Shown: positions 1 to 7,753 of the stretch, in pieces
How positions within the stretch are numbered: position 1 is the stretch's first letter
Layout of the letters: each line of letters begins with the position of its first letter
Source: Sneathia sanguinegens
GTDB lineage: Bacteria; Fusobacteriota; Fusobacteriia; Fusobacteriales; Leptotrichiaceae
Reading direction: 5' to 3'
NCBI RefSeq assembly: GCF_001517935.1
Contig: NZ_LOQF01000004.1
Location: 50,048-114,047, forward strand
DNA: 64,000 nt
Position numbers and translations under genes: made by a program
Notes under the pieces: generated by a model
Databases searched by the model: none
The model's input: only the letters and a program-made list of their open reading frames with translations
Told to the model about the DNA's origin: nothing

Positions 1-84
1 TACAATTGGTATTCAATTTTAATGATAGTATTTGGTTTAACATCAATATTATTAGGTTGGCCAAATAAAAAAATGAAAAAGTAA
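1..84 (+). CDS. C-terminal end of a membrane protein (5'-truncated by window)
   Basis: An open frame enters from the left edge and stops at TAA 82-84. The 27 visible residues are a hydrophobic segment (SILMIVFGLTSILLGW) followed by a lysine-rich tail PNKKMKK, which is how a last transmembrane helix with a cytoplasmic positive tail looks. It lies 24 bases before the kinase gene in the same orientation, so it is probably the preceding gene of the same operon. A sugar or nucleoside transporter would fit the neighbours, but the fragment is too short to name a family. Confidence 0.55.
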   Translation, partial: YNWYSILMIVFGLTSILLGWPNKKMKK

Positions 85-108
85 TAAAAAGGGGGATAAT
101 AGGTTAAA

Positions 109-1227
109 ATGGCTTTATTAAATACAGAAAGTATAAAAAAATATTTGATTTCAAAAAAATATTTTAGAAGTGATGAAGAATTAGTTGCAAAAGAAATTGG
201 AAATGGAAATATTAACTATGTATTTATAGTATCTTCAAAAGATAAAAGTATTGTAGTTAAACAATCAGATGTTTTACTTCGTTCATCAAAACGACCTTTG
301 GATCTTTATAGATCAAAGGTTGAATGTAGGACTTTAAAATTAGAAGATAAGTATGCTCCGGGTTTTGTACCTAAAGTATATGAATATGATGAAAATTTAA
401 ATACTATTATTATGGAAGATATATCTGAATATAAGAATTTAAGATTTTTACTTGAAGATTCAGAAGAAATACCATTTTTGTCAGAAGAAATAGCAGAATT
501 TTTGGCTAAATCAATGCTTGCAACTTCTGATTTGGTTATGGATAGCAAGGAAAAGAAGAAACTTGTAAAATATTTTATAAATCCAGATATGTGCGATATA
601 TCAGAAGATTTAGTTTTAACTGAACCGTATTATAATTATAAAAATAGAAATGTAATAAAAAAAGACTTACAAAAATTTGTAGATGAAAATTTATATAACA
701 ATGAAAATTTGCAAACTGAAATATGTAAATTAAGATATAATTTTATGAATAATGCACAAGCATTAATACATGGAGATTTTCATTCTGGTTCAATATTTGT
801 TTGTAATAAAGGAATAAAGATTATAGATCCAGAATTTGCATTTTATGGACCTATGGGGTATGATATAGGTAATGTTATAGCAAATCTATTTTTCCCACTT
901 TTTTATTCAAAAAAAGTATGGTTACATAAATGTATTGTTGAAATATTTGATAAAACTTTTGAAAAATTGGAACAAGAATATGATAAATTAGTTACTTTTA
1001 AACTTTATAAAAATAAAGAATTTAAGAGATATTTTATAAATAGTATAAAAGCAGATACTTGTGGATATGCAGGTACAGAAATAATTCGTAGAGTTGTAGG
1101 AGATACAAAGACTAAGGAAATTGTTGAAGGAAATAGTGTAACAATAGAAAAAGAATTGATAAAAGTTGGGATATATTTGATTATGAATAGATTTGAAATA
1201 TGTAAAGGAAGGGACTTATTTCAGTGA
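109..1227 (+). CDS. mtnK: S-methyl-5-thioribose kinase-like (5-deoxyribose/methylthioribose kinase)
   Basis: A 372-residue kinase of the choline-kinase/MtnK fold. The catalytic loop IHGDFHSGSIFV (about 220-231, D223) and the metal-binding stretch IDPEFAFYGPMGYDIG (about 239-254, D240) are the signature of methylthioribose kinases, and K51 in VVKQ fits the ATP-binding lysine. Family members phosphorylate C1 of methylthioribose; close relatives act on 5-deoxyribose. A purine-rich RBS (GGGGG, 91-95) precedes ATG 109. The 3' end overlaps the next gene by 4 bases (GTGA), indicating translational coupling. No other methionine-salvage gene is in view; the neighbours are a DeoR-type regulator and an alcohol dehydrogenase, so a DHAP-shunt role is at least as likely as full methionine salvage. 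The family call is firm; the substrate is inferred. Confidence 0.82.
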   Translation: MALLNTESIKKYLISKKYFRSDEELVAKEIGNGNINYVFIVSSKDKSIVVKQSDVLLRSSKRPLDLYRSKVECRTLKLEDKYAPGFVPKVYEYDENLNTIIMEDISEYKNLRFLLEDSEEIPFLSEEIAEFLAKSMLATSDLVMDSKEKKKLVKYFINPDMCDISEDLVLTEPYYNYKNRNVIKKDLQKFVDENLYNNENLQTEICKLRYNFMNNAQALIHGDFHSGSIFVCNKGIKIIDPEFAFYGPMGYDIGNVIANLFFPLFYSKKVWLHKCIVEIFDKTFEKLEQEYDKLVTFKLYKNKEFKRYFINSIKADTCGYAGTEIIRRVVGDTKTKEIVEGNSVTIEKELIKVGIYLIMNRFEICKGRDLFQ

Positions 1228-1985
1228 TAAAATTAGAAAGACATAAGAGAATTATCAAAACACTAAATGAAAATGGTACTATATCTATTGCGGAAACTAC
1301 TAAAGAATTAAAGTGTAGTGAAGAAACTATTAGAAAAGATATTATTGAATTAGAAAAACAAGGAAAGTTAATTAGAATTCATGGAGGGGCATATCTTGCA
1401 GATGTATATGATAAAAGTCTTCCAACTAATTTAAAAAAGACTTTTTTGAAAGAAGAAAAAATGTATATGTCAGATATAGCAAAGGAATATATTAAAGAAA
1501 ATATGCTAGTAACTTTAGATTCTAGTACAACTTGTTTGGAATTAGCTAAAAAAATAGTTGATTTAAAAATGTCTGTAAGTATAATTACAAATTCGTTAGA
1601 AATAGCAAATGTTTGTTCAACTTCAGACAAAATAACCCTATTTTTAGCTGGAGGTATTTTAAAAACAAATAGTAATTCTTTTATAGGACATAGTGTTATG
1701 GATTATTTGAATTACTTTGTTTCAGATATATCTTTTGTTAGTTTTCCTTGTATAGATATGGAATTTGGTTTAGGAGATAATACTATGGAAGATTTGAAGA
1801 TACGAACAACAATGTTGAAGAGATCTAAAAATAGAATTTTATTACTTGATCATACAAAATTAGCAGAAGCTAGTGCAACAGTTTTTTCGAAAAATCTAAA
1901 TATTGATACAATTATTACAGATAAAAAAATAAATAAAAAGTGGAATGAATTTTTCAAGAAAGAAGGAATAGATGTTAAATTTTAG
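1224..1985 (+). CDS. DeoR/GlpR-family transcriptional regulator
   Basis: A 253-residue DeoR-family protein. The N-terminal winged HTH is clear (RHKRIIKTLNENGTISIAE ... CSEETIRKDIIELEKQGKL, residues 6-50, then the family HGGAYL). The C-terminal sugar-phosphate sensor (DeoRC) has the expected LDSSTTCLELAK (about 95-106) and ITNSLEIAN segments, and a late DHTKL. Start is GTG 1224, overlapping the kinase stop by 4 bases; its own 3' end overlaps the dehydrogenase by 14 bases, so the three genes are one translationally coupled unit. DeoR proteins usually respond to a phosphorylated sugar, so the product of the neighbouring kinase is a natural effector candidate (inference). Confidence 0.88.
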   Translation: MIKLERHKRIIKTLNENGTISIAETTKELKCSEETIRKDIIELEKQGKLIRIHGGAYLADVYDKSLPTNLKKTFLKEEKMYMSDIAKEYIKENMLVTLDSSTTCLELAKKIVDLKMSVSIITNSLEIANVCSTSDKITLFLAGGILKTNSNSFIGHSVMDYLNYFVSDISFVSFPCIDMEFGLGDNTMEDLKIRTTMLKRSKNRILLLDHTKLAEASATVFSKNLNIDTIITDKKINKKWNEFFKKEGIDVKF

Positions 1986-3138
1986 TTATAAAAATAATGC
2001 TAAAGTTATTTTCGGACAAAATTCAATTGAAAATTTAGAAGGAGAATTAAAAGATTTAAAAGTAAAAAAAATGCTATTATTATATAGTGGAAAGTACATA
2101 TTTGATTTAAAAATACATGAATGTATTGAAAAAGTATGTGATAAACTAGATATAAAATTAATAGAAAATGGGAACATAGTTCCTAATCCTAAAGTAGAAC
2201 TTGTAAGAGAGCTTGTTGATCTTTCTAAAAAAGAAGGAATAGACTTTATATTAGCAGTCGGTGGAGGATCTGTTACAGATACCGCGAAAGCTACAGCTGT
2301 TGGTGCTAAAAGTTCTGAAGATGTTTGGAAATTTTATACCTATGAAAAGGAACCTAAGGAAGCTTTACCAATAGGAGTTATTTCGACTATAGCTTCTAGT
2401 GGTTCAGAAACATCTAATTGTTCTATAATTTCAGATGATACTCATAAATTAGGTATAGAATATGACTTTATCATTCCTCAATTTGCAATTATTGATCCAA
2501 GTTATACAAAGAGTTTACCAATGTATCAAATAGCTTGTGGAATTTCAGATACAAGTTCACATTTGATAGAAAGATATTATACTGATGTAGAACATGTTGA
2601 TGCAACAGACTATATGATAGAAGGTTTACTTAAGGCTTTAATGTTAAATGCTAAAAGACTAATGAAAAATCCTGATGATATAGAAGCAAGATCTGAAATA
2701 TTTTTAATTTCTCTTGTAGCACATAATAATATATTAGATTCAGGAAGAATGGCAGATTGGGCTTCTCATAGAATAGAACATGAAATAAGTAATTTTTATG
2801 GTTTAACACATGGAGAAGGAATGGCACTTACAATGGTAGCATATGCAAGATATATGGCTACTAAAAAGCCTAAGAAATTAGCACAATTAGCTAATCGTGT
2901 ATTCAATGTAGATTACAAGAATTATACTTATGAAGAAATGGCAAATATTTTGGCAGATAATTTGGAAGCCTTCTATAGATCAATAGGTATGAGAACAAAA
3001 TTAAGTGAAATAGGTATAAATGATGATAAATTTATGCAAATGGGCTTGAATGCTACAAAAAATGATACAGCTAAAATAGGACATTATATGCCTTTACTTT
3101 CAAAAGAAATAGTTGAAGTTCTTAAATTGGCAAAATAA
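1972..3138 (+). CDS. Iron-type (group III) NAD(P)H-dependent alcohol dehydrogenase, BdhA/YqhD-like
   Basis: A 388-residue protein of the iron-containing ADH family. The dinucleotide-binding GGGS is at 97-100. The metal ligands fit D193 and H197 (GISDTSSHL), H266 (ASHRIEH) and H280 (GLTHGEGMA). Length and the C-terminal half match the YqhD/BdhA subgroup, which reduces short aldehydes with NAD(P)H. ATG 1972 lies inside the regulator gene (14-base overlap). In the operon it could dispose of the aldehyde released when a phosphorylated deoxy- or methylthio-pentose is cleaved by an aldolase; that aldolase is not in the window. Family confident, substrate unknown. Confidence 0.87.
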   Translation: MLNFSYKNNAKVIFGQNSIENLEGELKDLKVKKMLLLYSGKYIFDLKIHECIEKVCDKLDIKLIENGNIVPNPKVELVRELVDLSKKEGIDFILAVGGGSVTDTAKATAVGAKSSEDVWKFYTYEKEPKEALPIGVISTIASSGSETSNCSIISDDTHKLGIEYDFIIPQFAIIDPSYTKSLPMYQIACGISDTSSHLIERYYTDVEHVDATDYMIEGLLKALMLNAKRLMKNPDDIEARSEIFLISLVAHNNILDSGRMADWASHRIEHEISNFYGLTHGEGMALTMVAYARYMATKKPKKLAQLANRVFNVDYKNYTYEEMANILADNLEAFYRSIGMRTKLSEIGINDDKFMQMGLNATKNDTAKIGHYMPLLSKEIVEVLKLAK

Positions 3139-3144
3139 ATATGT

Positions 3145-3172
3145 AAATGCACCCTGATGGGTGTATTTTTTT
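3145..3172 (+). terminator. Rho-independent terminator after the kinase-regulator-dehydrogenase operon
   Basis: The stem TGCACCC/GGGTGTA (3148-3154 with 3159-3165, one G-U pair) has a TGAT loop, flanking A/T pairs and a T run at 3166-3172. It starts just after the dehydrogenase stop. Confidence 0.85.
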
Positions 3173-3181
3173 AAAAAAAAA

Positions 3182-3209
3182 TTGACTATTGAAAATTTCA
3201 AGTTAAAAT
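3182..3209 (+). promoter_or_regulatory. Sigma-A-type promoter for the antiterminator-PTS operon
   Basis: -35 TTGACT (3182-3187) and -10 TAAAAT (3204-3209) with a 16-base spacer. It lies immediately after the upstream terminator and before the RAT/terminator leader. The expected start near 3216 would give a leader of about 90 bases. Confidence 0.65.
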
Positions 3210-3224
3210 ATATTATTGTCATGA

Positions 3225-3253
3225 AGGGCGTCATCTTTTTCGGAGCGTAACCT
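3225..3253 (+). promoter_or_regulatory. RAT (ribonucleic antiterminator) site for the BglG-type regulator
   Basis: The sequence starts AGGGCGTCATC and ends GGAGCGTAACCT (3225-3253). It has the size, asymmetric internal loops and closing AGG/CCT pairing of RAT elements bound by LicT/SacY/BglG proteins. Its last bases (ACCT, 3250-3253) are also the first bases of the terminator stem that follows, so protein-stabilised RAT folding would exclude the terminator, the known mechanism of this family. It is assigned by layout and resemblance; individual consensus positions diverge. Confidence 0.72.
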
Positions 3254-3295
3254 AGAAAATGCATTCTTTTTTAATGCTTTCTAGGTTTTTTTTTT
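3251..3295 (+). terminator. Leader terminator controlled by antitermination
   Basis: CCTAGAAA and GCATT on the 5' side (3251-3258, 3261-3265, with an AT bulge) pair with AATGC and TTTCTAGG (3273-3285). A run of ten T follows at 3286-3295, just before the antiterminator gene. The overlap with the RAT marks it as a conditional terminator. Confidence 0.88.
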
Positions 3296-3306
3296 GAGGT
3301 GTGAAA

Positions 3307-4089
3307 ATGGAAATAATTAAAATTTTAAATAATAATACAATAATAGCTAAAATCAAAGATAAAGAATTTGTAATTTTAAGAAAAGGAATAGGGTTTTCAA
3401 AAAAAATAGGAGATATAATTGACGAAAATTCAGATGATAAAAAATATTTTTTATATGATATACCATTGAAATATTATGAATATACAAAGGATATAATTGA
3501 AATTTATGAAAAAAAGGCAAAAATAAAATTAAATTCAAGCCTATATATTACCTTAACTGATCATATATACAATGCAGTTAATAGAAAATTAAATAATATT
3601 ATTGTTAGTAATTATTTAATAAATGAAATAAAGGCGATGTATCCAAAAGAATTTTCTTTGGCAATTGACACAATTTCATATATTTATCAAAAAACAAATG
3701 TACTTTTATCAGAAGATGATGCTGGCTTTATCACTATACACTTGATAAATGCAATTTATGAAAATAAGAAAAATGTAGAAATTATGAGTTACATAAATGA
3801 AATTGAGAATATTATAAAAAAAGAAGCTAATTTAGAAAGCTTTTCAGATTTTAAAAAATATTCAAGATTAGTTAATTATTTAAAATATTTAGTTATTCAA
3901 AAAATAAATAATGAAGAAGAAAAAAATAATATAACAGATGTATATAATTTGTTAGTAAACAATTTTAAAGATGTAGCAAATATAGTAAAAAAAATAGATA
4001 TATATTGCATAAGCAAGTTTAATAAAAATTTGAGTATAAATGAATGTGTCTATTTAATTATATATTTAAAAGAATTTATGGAGGGTTAG
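3307..4089 (+). CDS. BglG/LicT-family transcriptional antiterminator with altered PRD2
   Basis: A 260-residue protein: CAT RNA-binding domain (1-55, MEIIKILNNN and RKGIGF), PRD1 (about 60-165) and PRD2 (about 170-260). PRD1 keeps both phospho-histidines, H86 (LTDHIYNA) and H145 (GFITIHLINA). In PRD2 both positions are tyrosine: RLVNYLKY (Y191, for the LicT H207 site) and VYLIIYLKEF (Y253, for H269). In LicT the PRD2 sites are phosphorylated by HPr and activate the protein. Start is ATG 3307, because GAGGTG (3296-3301) sits 5 bases before it and the in-frame GTG 3301 is part of that RBS. It lies 2 bases before the EIICB gene and directly after a RAT/terminator leader, so it should control its own operon; negative control by EIICB through PRD1 is the expected mode. 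Confidence 0.9.
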   Translation: MEIIKILNNNTIIAKIKDKEFVILRKGIGFSKKIGDIIDENSDDKKYFLYDIPLKYYEYTKDIIEIYEKKAKIKLNSSLYITLTDHIYNAVNRKLNNIIVSNYLINEIKAMYPKEFSLAIDTISYIYQKTNVLLSEDDAGFITIHLINAIYENKKNVEIMSYINEIENIIKKEANLESFSDFKKYSRLVNYLKYLVIQKINNEEEKNNITDVYNLLVNNFKDVANIVKKIDIYCISKFNKNLSINECVYLIIYLKEFMEG

Positions 4090-4091
4090 AA

Positions 4092-5660
4092 ATGGCGAAA
4101 GATTTGAAAACAAAAGTATTAAGCTTTTTTCAAGAATTAGGAAAAACATTTATGTTTCCAGTAGCAACTTTGGCGTTTATGGGTATATTATTAGGTCTAG
4201 GTAGTTCAATTACATCACCTATCTTAATAGAAAAAATACCTTTTTTGGGGAATAAATTTATACAATTATTCTTTAATTATTTAACAGTTGTAGGTTCATT
4301 TGGATTTACTTATTTACCTTGTATGTTTGCAATGGGTATTCCATTGGGAATGGCAAAAAGAAATAAAGGAGTTGCAGTATTTGCAGGATTTGCAGGTTAT
4401 GTTGCAATGAATTTATCAATAAATTTTTACCTAACACAAACTAATAGCTTAGCTGCAAAAGAATTAGTTAAGACAAGTGGACAAGGTTTTGTATTTGGAA
4501 TACAAACAATAGAAATGGGAGTATTAGGTGGAATTATAGCAGGATTAATAGTGTATTATTTGCATGAAAAATATCAAGACATAAAGATGCCAGATGCTTT
4601 TTCATTCTTTGGTGGTTTAAGATTTGTGCCTATAGTTTCAGTTCTTGTATTATCAATAGTAGGTTTAATAATTCCTTTAATTTGGCCTATATTTTCTAAA
4701 GGAATCAATGGAGTTGGATATTTAATACAAAAAGCAGGAATATTTGGACCATTTTTATACGGATTAGGTTTGGCAATATTAAAACCATTTGGAATGCATC
4801 ATATTTTACTTGCTTTAGTAAGATTTACACCTATAGGTGGTACTGAAATTGTAAAGGGAACTGAAGTATCAGGAGCACTTAATATATTTTATTCTCAATT
4901 AAAAGCTGGACTTCCAATAAGTAGAAGTGCAACATCATTCTTATCACAAGGATTTATGCCAACATTTATGTTTGCACTACCAGCAATAGGCTGTGCTATA
5001 TATTATTGTGCTAAAAAAGAAAATAGATTTTCAATTAAAGGATTGCTTGTTTCAGCTATGTTGGTTTCATTTGTAACAGGTATATCAGAACCTATAGAAT
5101 TTCTATTTTTATTCATAGCACCAACTTTATATGTCTTCCACTCAATAATGCAAGGGTTATCACTAATGGTAGTTTCATTAGCAGGTGTTAGCATAGGTAA
5201 TACTGATGGTGGTGTAATTGACTTTATCATCTTTGGTATTTTACAAGGTAAAGCAACTAAGTGGTATTTAATAATTCCTATTGGTATAATTTGGTTTGCA
5301 ATATACTTCTTTGTATTTAAATGGTATATTATGAAGCATGATGTACCTACACCTGGAAGAGAAAAAATTGATGCCAATGATGATATAAAGATATTCTCAA
5401 AGGGAAATGGAATTTATGATCCAAAAGTATTCGTTAAAGCTTTAGGAGGAGCAAAGAATATAAAAACATTAGATAATTGTGTAACTCGTCTTAGATTAGT
5501 ATTGGATGATATTAGTTTAATGGATGAAAAGACATTGAAAAAAGCAGGTTCTTTGAGTATAGTTAAATTAGATGATCATAATGTTCAAATAATAATAGGA
5601 GCTCAAGTTCAAAGCTTGAAAACAGGAATGGAAGAAGTGTTAAAAAACAATGAAATATAA
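4092..5660 (+). CDS. malX: PTS system EIICB, glucose/maltose family (MalX-like)
   Basis: A 522-residue membrane permease of the glucose-family PTS. The EIIC domain (about 1-420) has many hydrophobic helices, the GMHHILLALVRFTPIGG segment and the substrate-site motif GISEPIEF. A linker leads to an EIIB domain (about 440-522) with phosphocysteine C463 in LDNCVTRLRL. No EIIA domain is fused, so EIIA must come from elsewhere. ATG 4092 is preferred over an upstream in-frame ATG at 4044, which lies inside the antiterminator gene, because GGAGGG (4080-4085) is 6 bases away. The following MalY-like gene overlaps by 11 bases; this pairing mirrors the E. coli malX-malY pair. Substrate is probably glucose, maltose or a related hexose. 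Confidence 0.88.
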   Translation: MAKDLKTKVLSFFQELGKTFMFPVATLAFMGILLGLGSSITSPILIEKIPFLGNKFIQLFFNYLTVVGSFGFTYLPCMFAMGIPLGMAKRNKGVAVFAGFAGYVAMNLSINFYLTQTNSLAAKELVKTSGQGFVFGIQTIEMGVLGGIIAGLIVYYLHEKYQDIKMPDAFSFFGGLRFVPIVSVLVLSIVGLIIPLIWPIFSKGINGVGYLIQKAGIFGPFLYGLGLAILKPFGMHHILLALVRFTPIGGTEIVKGTEVSGALNIFYSQLKAGLPISRSATSFLSQGFMPTFMFALPAIGCAIYYCAKKENRFSIKGLLVSAMLVSFVTGISEPIEFLFLFIAPTLYVFHSIMQGLSLMVVSLAGVSIGNTDGGVIDFIIFGILQGKATKWYLIIPIGIIWFAIYFFVFKWYIMKHDVPTPGREKIDANDDIKIFSKGNGIYDPKVFVKALGGAKNIKTLDNCVTRLRLVLDDISLMDEKTLKKAGSLSIVKLDDHNVQIIIGAQVQSLKTGMEEVLKNNEI

Positions 5661-6789
5661 TTTTGATGAAGAATTTGATAGAAGTAAGACATATACAAGA
5701 AAATGGGATCGCTTGGAAAAAGGTGTTATACCAATGAATATAGCAGATCTTGATTACAGAGTTTGTCCTAATATACAAAAAGCACTAGAAAAAGTTGCAA
5801 AAAGTTCAGACTATAGTTATACCTATGTAAGAGATGAATACTATAATGCACTTATTAATTGGCATAAAAAAAGACTAGGGGTAGATATTAAAAAAGAAGA
5901 TATAAAATTAGTCTTTGGGACATGTTCAGTTTTACATTATATAGTTCAATGTTTTGCAAAAGAACATTCAAATATATTAATTAATACGCCTTGTTATGAA
6001 CCTTTTGTTCTTGCAGTTAGAAGAAATAATTGTACTGTTATAGCAAATGAATTAGTAGAAAAGGATAATAAATATTATATTGATTTTAAAAAATTAGAAG
6101 AGGATATAATAAAATATAAGGTTAAAATATATATTTTATGTAATCCTCAAAATCCAAGTGGTAGAATTTGGACAAGGGAAGAATTACAAAAAGTTGTAGA
6201 CTTATGTGAAAAATATAAAGTATTACTTGTAAGTGATGAAGTACATAGGGATATATTAAGAAAAGATGAAAGTTTTGTTTCTATTCTAAATTTAACAAAT
6301 AATGCTATAGTTTGTTGTTCACCTAATAAAACTTTTAATTTAGGAGGCTTGAAAGGAAGTTATATAATTATCCAAAATAAGGATATTAGAGATAAAATGC
6401 TAAAATATCTTGAAAAAGTTTATGTAACCTCACCGCATGTATTTATGCAAGCAGCACATATTACAGCATATACTGAATGTGATGAATGGGTGAAAGAATT
6501 AAATGAGTATATTGATAAAAATTTTGAATATTTTGAGTCATTTATGAAGAATAATTTACCTAATATACAAGTAATGAAAGCACAAGCAGGGTTTCTTGCT
6601 TGGATTAATATGAAACAATTATTTAAATCAGAAGAAGAAATGAAGAAATATTTTGATAAGATAAAAGTATTACCAGTTTATGGAACATATTTTTCAGAAA
6701 AAAGTGATTCAGGTTGGGTAAGATTGAATTTAGGCTGCACAATGAAGACTTTAAAAACTGTTTTAAATAGAATGTTACTCTATAGATAA
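5650..6789 (+). CDS. malY: MalY/PatB-type PLP enzyme (cystathionine beta-lyase / C-S lyase)
   Basis: A 379-residue fold-type I aminotransferase-like protein. Visible motifs are NPQNPSGR (165-172), SDEVH (D196, pairs with the pyridine nitrogen) and the PLP lysine in SPNKTFNLGGLKG (K227). The MalY/PatB subgroup cleaves cystathionine and other beta C-S bonds and releases thiol plus pyruvate; in oral and vaginal anaerobes such enzymes make H2S from cysteine. In E. coli MalY also restrains the maltose activator. It overlaps the EIICB gene by 11 bases and ends the operon at a strong terminator. The link between a sugar PTS and this lyase is conserved but unexplained. Confidence 0.87.
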   Translation: MKYNFDEEFDRSKTYTRKWDRLEKGVIPMNIADLDYRVCPNIQKALEKVAKSSDYSYTYVRDEYYNALINWHKKRLGVDIKKEDIKLVFGTCSVLHYIVQCFAKEHSNILINTPCYEPFVLAVRRNNCTVIANELVEKDNKYYIDFKKLEEDIIKYKVKIYILCNPQNPSGRIWTREELQKVVDLCEKYKVLLVSDEVHRDILRKDESFVSILNLTNNAIVCCSPNKTFNLGGLKGSYIIIQNKDIRDKMLKYLEKVYVTSPHVFMQAAHITAYTECDEWVKELNEYIDKNFEYFESFMKNNLPNIQVMKAQAGFLAWINMKQLFKSEEEMKKYFDKIKVLPVYGTYFSEKSDSGWVRLNLGCTMKTLKTVLNRMLLYR

Positions 6790-6791
6790 AA

Positions 6792-6822
6792 GTAGGCGTG
6801 GTTTATTCCACGCCTACATTTT
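6792..6822. terminator. Bidirectional terminator between convergent operons
   Basis: A perfect 10-base-pair stem GTAGGCGTGG/CCACGCCTAC (6792-6801 with 6808-6817) has a TTTATT loop, a T-rich tail on the plus side and an A-rich flank that gives T's on the minus strand. It serves the malXY operon and the minus-strand ABC operon. Confidence 0.88.
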
Positions 6823-7753
6823 ATTTTATTATTAAATCTTTTGCTTGTATAGGATTTTTTATCATCTTGTTTTGGTACATAAAGTCTGCTGTTTTTTGTA
6901 GACCTTCAATGTCTTTATCTGATACTTTAGATTCAAAGTTATATTGTTTAAACATAGTATCATAAGCAAGATTATCTAATTTTAAAGCTTCACAAACAAT
7001 TTTCTTTGTGTCTTCAGGTTTATTTTTCATAAAGTCAAGAACTTCTTTTTGAGCTTTTAAGAAAGCATCAATTATATCTCTGTGTTCATTATAATACTTT
7101 TGTGTAGTTGCAACACAGATAAGAGCTTCTATATAACCTTCACCATCTGTTATCTTATGTAAACCTGCTTTTTCAGCCTTATATGCTGCAGGTCCTCCAA
7201 GTAGGGCAACATCAATGCTACCAGATGAAAGAGCTGCTAGTGCATCAGGAATACTCATATTTACAAATTTAACATCATTTATAGTTAAATTTTTGCTTTT
7301 TAAATATGAAACAAGTAATTCATGTAAATTAGTTCCCATAGGTCCTGCTATTGTTTTTCCCTTTAAAGATTCAGGGCTATTTAATGTAGCATCCTTTGAG
7401 AATAAAGCAAAGGCTTTTGGAGCACGAGAATAGATATTTAATATCTTAATATCTGCACCATTTGCAGCACTAGCTATTACTGAAGAACCACCAATTGCAT
7501 TTAAAATTTGTACAGAACCTGAAGCTAGAGCTTGACTTTGATCAGCACCACTTGTAATTTCAGCATATTTAATATCAACATCCTTTAAATATTTTGAAAA
7601 AATAGAATTTTGTTTTTCAATAATAGAAGGAACATTTAAAGGTGAAGTAACATAAGTTACAGTTAAATTTTTTGTACTAAAGCTTGATTTTGTTTTATTA
7701 GAACATGAAAATAGTAATGTAAATAAAATAAGTAATTTTATAATTCTTTTCAT
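6821..7753 (-). CDS. NMT1/SsuA-type ABC transporter substrate-binding lipoprotein
   Basis: About 310 residues. The signal peptide MKRIIKLLILFTLLFSC ends in a lipobox (LFSC, Cys17). The mature part is a periplasmic-binding fold of the NMT1/SsuA class (ASGSVQILNAIGGSSVIAS, LKGKTIAGPMGTNLHELL, SSGSIDVALLGGPAAYKAE), which binds sulfonates, nitrate, thiamine precursors and similar small anions or heterocycles. Two adjacent ATGs exist; ATG 7753 is favoured because GGAGG lies 5 bases away, whereas the first ATG (7756) is only 2 bases from it. It overlaps the ATPase stop and is the last gene of a four-gene minus operon. The ligand cannot be told from sequence. Confidence 0.85.
   Translation of the reverse strand: MKRIIKLLILFTLLFSCSNKTKSSFSTKNLTVTYVTSPLNVPSIIEKQNSIFSKYLKDVDIKYAEITSGADQSQALASGSVQILNAIGGSSVIASAANGADIKILNIYSRAPKAFALFSKDATLNSPESLKGKTIAGPMGTNLHELLVSYLKSKNLTINDVKFVNMSIPDALAALSSGSIDVALLGGPAAYKAEKAGLHKITDGEGYIEALICVATTQKYYNEHRDIIDAFLKAQKEVLDFMKNKPEDTKKIVCEALKLDNLAYDTMFKQYNFESKVSDKDIEGLQKTADFMYQNKMIKNPIQAKDLIIK

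Noticed and set aside
306..548. Minus-strand open frame inside the kinase gene, and similar frames opposite most genes
   Set aside because: All lie opposite strongly supported genes, have no RBS and translate into low-complexity residues.
5003..5377. 124-residue minus-strand open frame in the PTS gene
   Set aside because: It lies opposite conserved EIIC motifs and has no family resemblance, RBS or promoter.
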